Of a stretch of DNA of 64,000 nucleotides, positions 58,427 to 64,000 are shown in pieces. How positions within the stretch are numbered: the stretch's first letter is position 1; every line of letters starts with the position of its first letter. This DNA comes from Allacma fusca (taxonomy: Eukaryota > Arthropoda > Collembola > Symphypleona > Sminthuridae). The position numbers were made by a program, and so were the translations under genes. The notes beneath the pieces are model-generated. The model was given only the letters and a program-made list of their open reading frames with translations. It was not told the origin of the DNA and did no database searches. The stretch is from NCBI GenBank assembly GCA_947179485.1, contig OX359247.1, positions 13,864,588-13,928,587 of the forward strand, read 5' to 3'.

Positions 58427-60396
58427 CGAGAAGTAGATAATATAAACTTTGACGTGATTGGACTGAAGCTGGCGAAGGAGCTGGCGGAAAAGGCGGGGCC
58501 CCGACTCCCTTTCTCCAGACCAGCCTCGACTTCTCCAGGGACTTTCAATTTGCTCACTCCGGCTTCTCCCTTACTCAAGCTACACACACGTATATTATAC
58601 ACATACAATCTACCCACACTACCCGGCCTACCTACCTAATGAACTTTGTTAGTCAATTAGTCATCTCGTTTATTTACAGACACCCTTACCAAAATAACAC
58701 TCAACATACACTCAGTGTGGTGGAACCCGGCTTTATTTTCTTCCCTTGTCTATTCTTTTACCTACACCGCCTTATTATTGACTGATACTTATTGGCTCTA
58801 GCAAAGTCCCCATAATATATATATTTTTTCCCTCACATGATCCGAGGTCTATTAAACCCAGGGCAGTAGCCAAATAGATATAGAAATTATTTTCGTATAG
58901 ACCAGGAACGCATACTCTACATATATGTACGTACAGTCCGTAATGGAAGACTTTTACTGCATTGATGAGCTACTTTCTTAACATTTACTACATGGTAAGA
59001 CACACATTTAATAGCTATTAGCATCCTCCTGGATGTGCATATGGACGTATGTTGGAGGATAAAATTGGGTATATATAAAAATTGTCTCAAGCTAGAATCT
59101 ATTCCTGCACCGCATCAATATGATTATTACCCTCAGGGGACCCCAACCAGCCGCCCTTCTCTCTATAATCCTCGTTATTTCCTCGTTTTCACACTCTCGT
59201 CCAATTACGGCGAATATTCTCATCAACTGTCATCATCCAATCATTCACTCTATTGTACGTACGCCCTCGGTGAAATCAAACAATTTCCCTTAGTTTTCCT
59301 AACTTTTTCACTTAATCTCTTTTCCCTCAGCTTAATCCCCATTATTAGGCTACACACTCTGGTCCTAATCCGAATCAGCCCCGAGGATTACTATATACGT
59401 TACCTGCTGGGCCTGCTAGTCGAACACTAACTGCAGAATGTATTTTTATGTACGTACATGCTGACAATAATGCCTCGGGTCTGAATACTATACTAAATCT
59501 CACTCAATTTTTTTAATGTGTTACATAATCCACTTTTTAGGATCCTTTGACATTTTTTCTAAGTTGCAATCTGTGCTCGTTTCCTTCACCTCATCCGAGG
59601 ACATTTGTTTTTAAGGGAACAGTTACAATAGTTTGTTGTCTTTCTTTAGGAAAATACATGAGGCTTTCGGTCTATTCAAGGGATCGGGGGGGGGACCTCA
59701 TATCACTTCACCCGGGTATTATGACTATGATGTACCATACTAGGGGAGTCCATTACTAATACTACGAGCTATTGAAACTCTAATAAGGGCAAGATAATAT
59801 TAGCATTGCAATAGAACCTCGGAAGGTAATAGTGTGTGAAAAGATTGCCCCTAGACCCATAACAGCACGAGTGGAGAGGAAGGGAAAGGGGCAAAAAAGA
59901 AATGAAATCGGTAAAAAGAATTTTGCACTAGAAGACACCATATAGTCCCTAAACGTTAGGGTTGAGTGAGTAGCAGTAGTTCTATGAAGTAGCCCGACTT
60001 TATTATTATTATCGTTACATTATGAGCCTATTACTTTATATCAGGGAAATAAAGAGTGAGCGAGTAATCGAGACGATTTACCGAGTGGGTAGTAAAAAAG
60101 AGGAAGCGTTATGTGAAGAAATAGTAAAACAGATAGGATTTCGTAGAATTACATTTGTAGCATTGATTTGATGTGGGAGTGTGAAATAAAAGATGGGATT
60201 GAGTTTGTTTGTTGGTTGGAAATAAATGTAATCGTGCCTAACAATTGTACACATTCAAGTACCTACCACTCCTATTATTCTATAGAGCACAACCAAATGA
60301 GTATTATAGGGTAGAGGAAGGAGAGTGAGAGGAGAATTTGAGGGAAGTCGTGTTTGTTATTGGAGGAACATTAAGTGTGTTTATTTGTTTGGCTCA

Positions 60397-60438
60397 CTCT
60401 CTCTCTCTCTCTCTTTCCCTCACACACACACACACACA
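60397..60438. repeat. CT then CA microsatellites
   Basis: (CT)n followed, after TTTCC, by (CA)n. Confidence 0.85.
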
Positions 60439-61285
60439 GGCACATAGCGAACACACACATGCACAACAAGGGCATAATTTAAGGGGTGCTCTTATGTACG
60501 GATCGATAAGGTAAATGGACCGTTCTGCCGCTTCCTCTCTCCACTTTTTCCTTTTTTCTTCTCATCTTCCTCTCCACGGAAAACTATCCTCTAAATGGTT
60601 TTCATTTTCATGTAGAGTCATTACATGCGGTACTTTATACCATTTAGATGCAAACCCTCGATACCTTATGCTTATGCAAGTTGTCGTACTGGTCTGCACA
60701 TAATTATATAGTGCTTTCTTCTTTTTTCCCTACATCAACCCTGCCCGCATTTATATTACCATAGGAATAGATATCTCCAGCCTATAATCTATTAGCAGTT
60801 ACCAGTTAATGTTATAGTCCATGTGCATATTATGGTGGCCCTGACGTCCCCGAAAGGGATATTATTACCGTATAAGTGCACACTCCTTCCCTTCATCCAC
60901 CGCTTCACCAAATAGATACATGCGCAAACATGTACATAAGATACATGTAGTATGTGAACGGAGTAGTCAAGTGTATTGACTTGTGAGTATGTGATACTTC
61001 GGTATTTTTCTCAGTGAATAGATTGAGGGTTGAGAGTATTAGCACACGCTTAAACACCAATCATTCAGGCTATTGTCCTTTATTGACCAGGCGGATCTCT
61101 TTCAAAAAGTACAATATACAGACGAACAATCTGGTTCTCTTGAGCTCCATTAGCGTTTCCTCTCATGAATATAGTTGTCGGTTCACTTTTCCCCAACTCT
61201 CGTGTGTGTCAGTGACGAATGAATCTTTTCCTAGATTGATGAGACTTCTTATCCATGTTTAATAATAATCATCCTTTACAAGGGA

Positions 61286-61287
<2 letters not shown>

Positions 61288-61333
<46 letters not shown>
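61288..61333. repeat. GA microsatellite, about 23 units
   Basis: Uninterrupted (GA)n, the longest simple repeat in the window. Confidence 0.92.
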
Positions 61334-61338
<5 letters not shown>

Positions 61339-61830
61339 TAGGTGGGATGAGATGAAGAGAGGTGGGTGAGTGGAGAGAGAGGATTCAGTTGAATGGTTGA
61401 TGTGAAAACCACAAGGAATTAATATCAAAACTGGGATTTCCTTGTACATGTACCTCTCCTCCCATGAACATACATATTTGTACACAAACAGACATACATA
61501 TATGCATGAGACTTGCACCTTCATACATTACTATATTGCTTTCATTACTTGCAAGGAGTTAATAAAGATTTATGAAATCCCAACTTTGGTTTTCCAATGT
61601 GACGCTCTAAACATAATCGTAATATTACTCATAACTACTTGAGATGATTGCTTTCTCGATTTCTCGGTCCGTGGAGACACACGGTACAAAGAGACACAAA
61701 GTGAATATATTATGCATTATGTTTACATTTGAAAATCATATTTCATGAGAACCAGACGTTTTTAGTGAAGGGAAATAACATAAAGTATAAGGGAGTATCT
61801 CTTTTCTTTTTCTTCTTTTACTTTCGTCTT

Positions 61831-61891
61831 GAGAGTGAGAGAGAGAGAGAGGAGAGAGAGAGGAGAGAGAGAGGAGAGAGAGAGAGAGAGA
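61831..61891. repeat. GA/GGA compound microsatellite
   Basis: (GA)n interrupted regularly by GGA, giving a repeated GAGAGAGAGG-like unit. Confidence 0.88.
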
Positions 61892-62235
61892 AAAAAAAAA
61901 GCAAATGGGAAGTTGCTTTACTTTTGATTCCCTGTTTTTTCTCCTTTTCCTTTCCCTTGTACAGAAGATTGTATACAGTATCATCTTAGCAGGAGTATCT
62001 GGAACAGCTCTACTCTTTTTATGGTAGTAAGTTATACTATTAGTTATAGAGAAATATAGAGAGAATGAGATGGAGATACTATGTAAAAAGTTTTCTTTAC
62101 TAGTTTGTTTAGTATAAGTATGTAGCTAATGTGTGTATAGTCACAGTACATAGAGTTTTAGTAATAATAGTAGCAAGTGAGTGAGCGAGAGAGATTGTAT
62201 TGCTCTAACTGCCTCGCGGGTTACAATTTACAAAT

Positions 62236-62252
62236 ACACACACACACACACA
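62236..62252. repeat. CA microsatellite
   Basis: Simple (CA)n run. Confidence 0.85.
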
Positions 62253-62657
62253 AGACAGAGACACATTCAATTGTAACTATATAAACTAGATATACGGGAA
62301 TAACAGAGATTATTTACAGACTGGTTTTTCTTGTTTGCTCTTCCAGAATTAGATAAATGATGGCGATAATTTGGTCTCTCTCTCTCAGGCTTTCACCGGA
62401 AAATGAATGGGTGTTGTATGGCCGGCTTTTATCGAGGTAATAAATGGGAAGGCCGTCGAGGGAAAGCTAATGGACGAGAGAGAGAGAAGTCTTTACAAAG
62501 TTAAATGTCTCGGAATCGGTGCGGAGCCCCCATTTACGAACGTTTTTCCAGGAAATGGGCTATAGGAAATGCTCCATTGGGTGGGTGTGTATGTCTACGG
62601 TTTTCGGAGGTGGAGATTTTTCTTTTTTTCCTTCCTCACTCACAGTTCTGCTATATC

Positions 62658-62733
62658 CTCTCTCTCTCTCTCTCTCTCTCTCCACACTGATCCTCAGTTT
62701 TGCCCTTCTTTGACTCTCTCTCTCTCTCTCTTT
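62658..62733. repeat. Two CT microsatellites beside the homeobox stop codon
   Basis: (CT)n at 62658-62682 and 62715-62733. On the gene's strand these are GA runs that begin about 40 bp into the 3' UTR. Confidence 0.88.
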
Positions 62734-62772
62734 CTCCTCTTCTCTTTTCTCCTCGGTCCTTCGGCGCCTTCT

Positions 62773-63551
62773 CTATGGATTATTCTTACGAAGTAGAAAT
62801 GGAGATGGTGAGAACATTTGGAATGTTTGAAGGAGGGCGGCTGAGTGCTCTTGGGCTTTACGACGAAGTTCGGCCACGCTTGATGATCGTGGGTCAATTA
62901 GTGAGCCAATTGTTGGAGTCGGGAGTAGTGGATACAATTTCGGTGGACAGCATGGACACACCATGGGCATTCTGGGAATTATCAGATGAGGCGAGTGGAC
63001 GGGGCGGAAACTTGGTGCTCTGTCAAAACATAAAACAACAGTCTATGTCAAACAACTCATTAAAATCGAAACTGATAGCAGCAGGCTAGCTTATACACAT
63101 ACATACATAGCTACTGATAATTCCAGGATTGCTACTTGTTTTGACAGCAGCCCTAATTAGCATAAAAGGTCTGCTATTTAGCATGAGACGCGTGCATCTG
63201 ACTGTTTTAATAGAAAGAGTCTCACGATCCCACAGAATAAACTACGATGTCCAGTATAGCCATTAATTAGAATTTTTGTTAATGATTTGTTGTTTACAGA
63301 TCCCTTATTATTGGCAATGCTTACGGCTTGGCTGGAGTTGGCTGCTCGGGTTCGAGTGTTGTTGAGGATGGACTTGGAGGACTCTTTTCCTTTCCTGGTG
63401 TTGATGGAGCGGGTGTGGGAGCTTTTTCTTCCTCTCTCTCGGACTTAGGCTCTGACTCTGGCTCTTCACTGCTACTCCCCTGATTCTTCTTCTGCTCCTC
63501 TTTAAGTCGCTCGGCTTTACGCCACTTGGCACGTCGGTTCTGAAACCAAAC
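62773..63551 (-). CDS. Drgx: PRD-class homeobox gene, last two exons (probably Drgx)
   Basis: Minus-strand exon 63551-63325 begins, after a TTACAG acceptor, with VWFQNRRAKWRKAERLKEEQ: the third homeodomain helix, split from the rest at the common position 46/47 intron. A Ser/Glu/Pro-rich stretch follows. A GTAAGC donor joins in phase 2 to exon 63019-62773. That exon carries an OAR motif (SSSVAELRRKAQEHSAALLQ) near the C-terminus and ends at TAG. OAR motifs mark PRD-class regulators. From memory, WRKAERLKEEQ together with SVAELRRKAQEHSAALL fits insect Drgx best, but that assignment is inference. The protein is a nuclear transcription factor. The remaining exons lie to the right of the window. 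Confidence 0.85.
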
Positions 63552-64000
63552 CTGTAACAAACGAAGATGATCAGTACTCTGTGAAACTTACTGCTTAGTA
63601 TCCATGATCTGCATACAAAACTTCTTTAGGAGCTAGCCACTGTAGTACATGCCAATCAACAACTTTTACAGTAAAAAAAAACAAGTTCGTTGTAAGTGTT
63701 TATATTTTTGTGTTCTTTGATTTTTTTGCCTACACTGATACAAACTGATGTACATACGCAATTATTTAAGTTGGTACGCAAAAACCAAACATTGCTATTA
63801 CGTATGTATTTGCTCATCGGATAATTTTAATGACCATGGATCAATAAAATCATCAGCTGATGACAAATGTACTTGATGTTGTAATAGGTACCAATTACAT
63901 TGGAGTGTGTGAATTGTATGTTTGGGGTATCCAAGTACCAATTTTTAATTCAAGCAAGGGCATTCAATAAAATAAATTGTTTCGTGGTTGCTACTCCCAG
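63552..64000 (-). other. Intron of the homeobox gene
   Basis: AT-rich sequence with no coding match. It begins with the acceptor of the homeodomain exon. Confidence 0.6.

Larger units (their letters stand above)
56686..62772. other. Gene-poor, microsatellite-rich region
   Basis: No convincing exon on either strand. It includes GA, CT and CA microsatellites and a GC-richer patch at about 58450-58560. Its right part should include the 3' UTR of the homeobox gene, whose stop is at 62773-62775 on the minus strand. Developmental regulatory DNA is possible but not shown. Confidence 0.45.

Noticed and set aside
61276-61524. Ser/Leu-repeat ORFs over the GA/CT tracts (also 61736-61989 and 62505-62796)
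   Set aside because: They are translations of simple dinucleotide repeats with no other coding support.
62700-63089. 129-codon plus-strand frame
   Set aside because: It overlaps the minus-strand OAR exon, starts inside CT microsatellite sequence, and its product resembles nothing. The minus strand has a known motif and phase-matched splicing.
1-64000. CRISPR arrays, tRNA or rRNA genes, bacterial operons
   Set aside because: Tandem repeats here are microsatellites, coding repeats or transposon arrays with no regular spacers. No cloverleaf or rRNA-like sequence was noticed by eye, but no covariance search could be run.

Overview
This is a window of an AT-rich animal nuclear genome. It is almost certainly an insect. 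Genes are split by short GT-AG introns. There are three tandem odorant-binding-protein-like genes, an insect-type SET/MYND protein, a neutral lipase and a PRD-class homeobox gene. Many decayed eukaryotic transposons lie between them. Nothing bacterial, no CRISPR array and no tRNA or rRNA gene was seen. I could not fix the order of insect.

Layout. From 1 to about 33 kb the window is mostly a transposon graveyard. It holds a probable Penelope-like GIY-YIG relic (1.86-2.15 kb) and a non-LTR retrotransposon with one intact endonuclease/reverse-transcriptase ORF (2.6-5.8 kb). Next comes a three-level nested insertion (7.6-13.5 kb): an unidentified repeat-family gene is split by a reverse-strand Ty3/Gypsy element, which is itself split by a TA-flanked inverted-repeat element. 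A decayed pogo-like transposase gene (17.0-22.1 kb) has a 2.3 kb hAT element inside its apparent intron. A well-resolved five-exon lipase gene (24.7-26.3 kb, minus) follows. Further on are a 1.5 kb fold-back palindrome (28.77-30.27 kb) and an 841 bp hAT-type element (31.3-32.15 kb).

From 34.9 kb the window is gene-rich on the plus strand: three OBP-like genes (34.97-40.33 kb), a 616 bp hAT-type element (40.87-41.49 kb), a SET/MYND gene (41.73-44.38 kb), a FAST-kinase/RAP-domain mitochondrial RNA protein (45.18-48.28 kb), an SREK1IP1-like splicing protein (50.20-52.35 kb), a secreted Gly/Pro/Gln heptad-repeat protein (52.68-54.35 kb) and an unidentified short gene (56.17-56.69 kb). The right end holds the last two exons of a PRD-class homeobox gene with an OAR motif, probably Drgx (62.77-63.55 kb, minus). 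About 6 kb without convincing genes, rich in GA/CT/CA microsatellites, lies beyond its stop codon.

The OBP-like trio is the only set of genes with a clear shared role. All three have the same four-exon layout with phase-0 introns and arose by tandem duplication. The other host genes look like independent neighbours. Exon models were built by hand from splice signals and codon phase. The lipase, OBP, SET/MYND, FASTK, SREK1IP1 and heptad-repeat models keep phase across every junction from ATG to stop.
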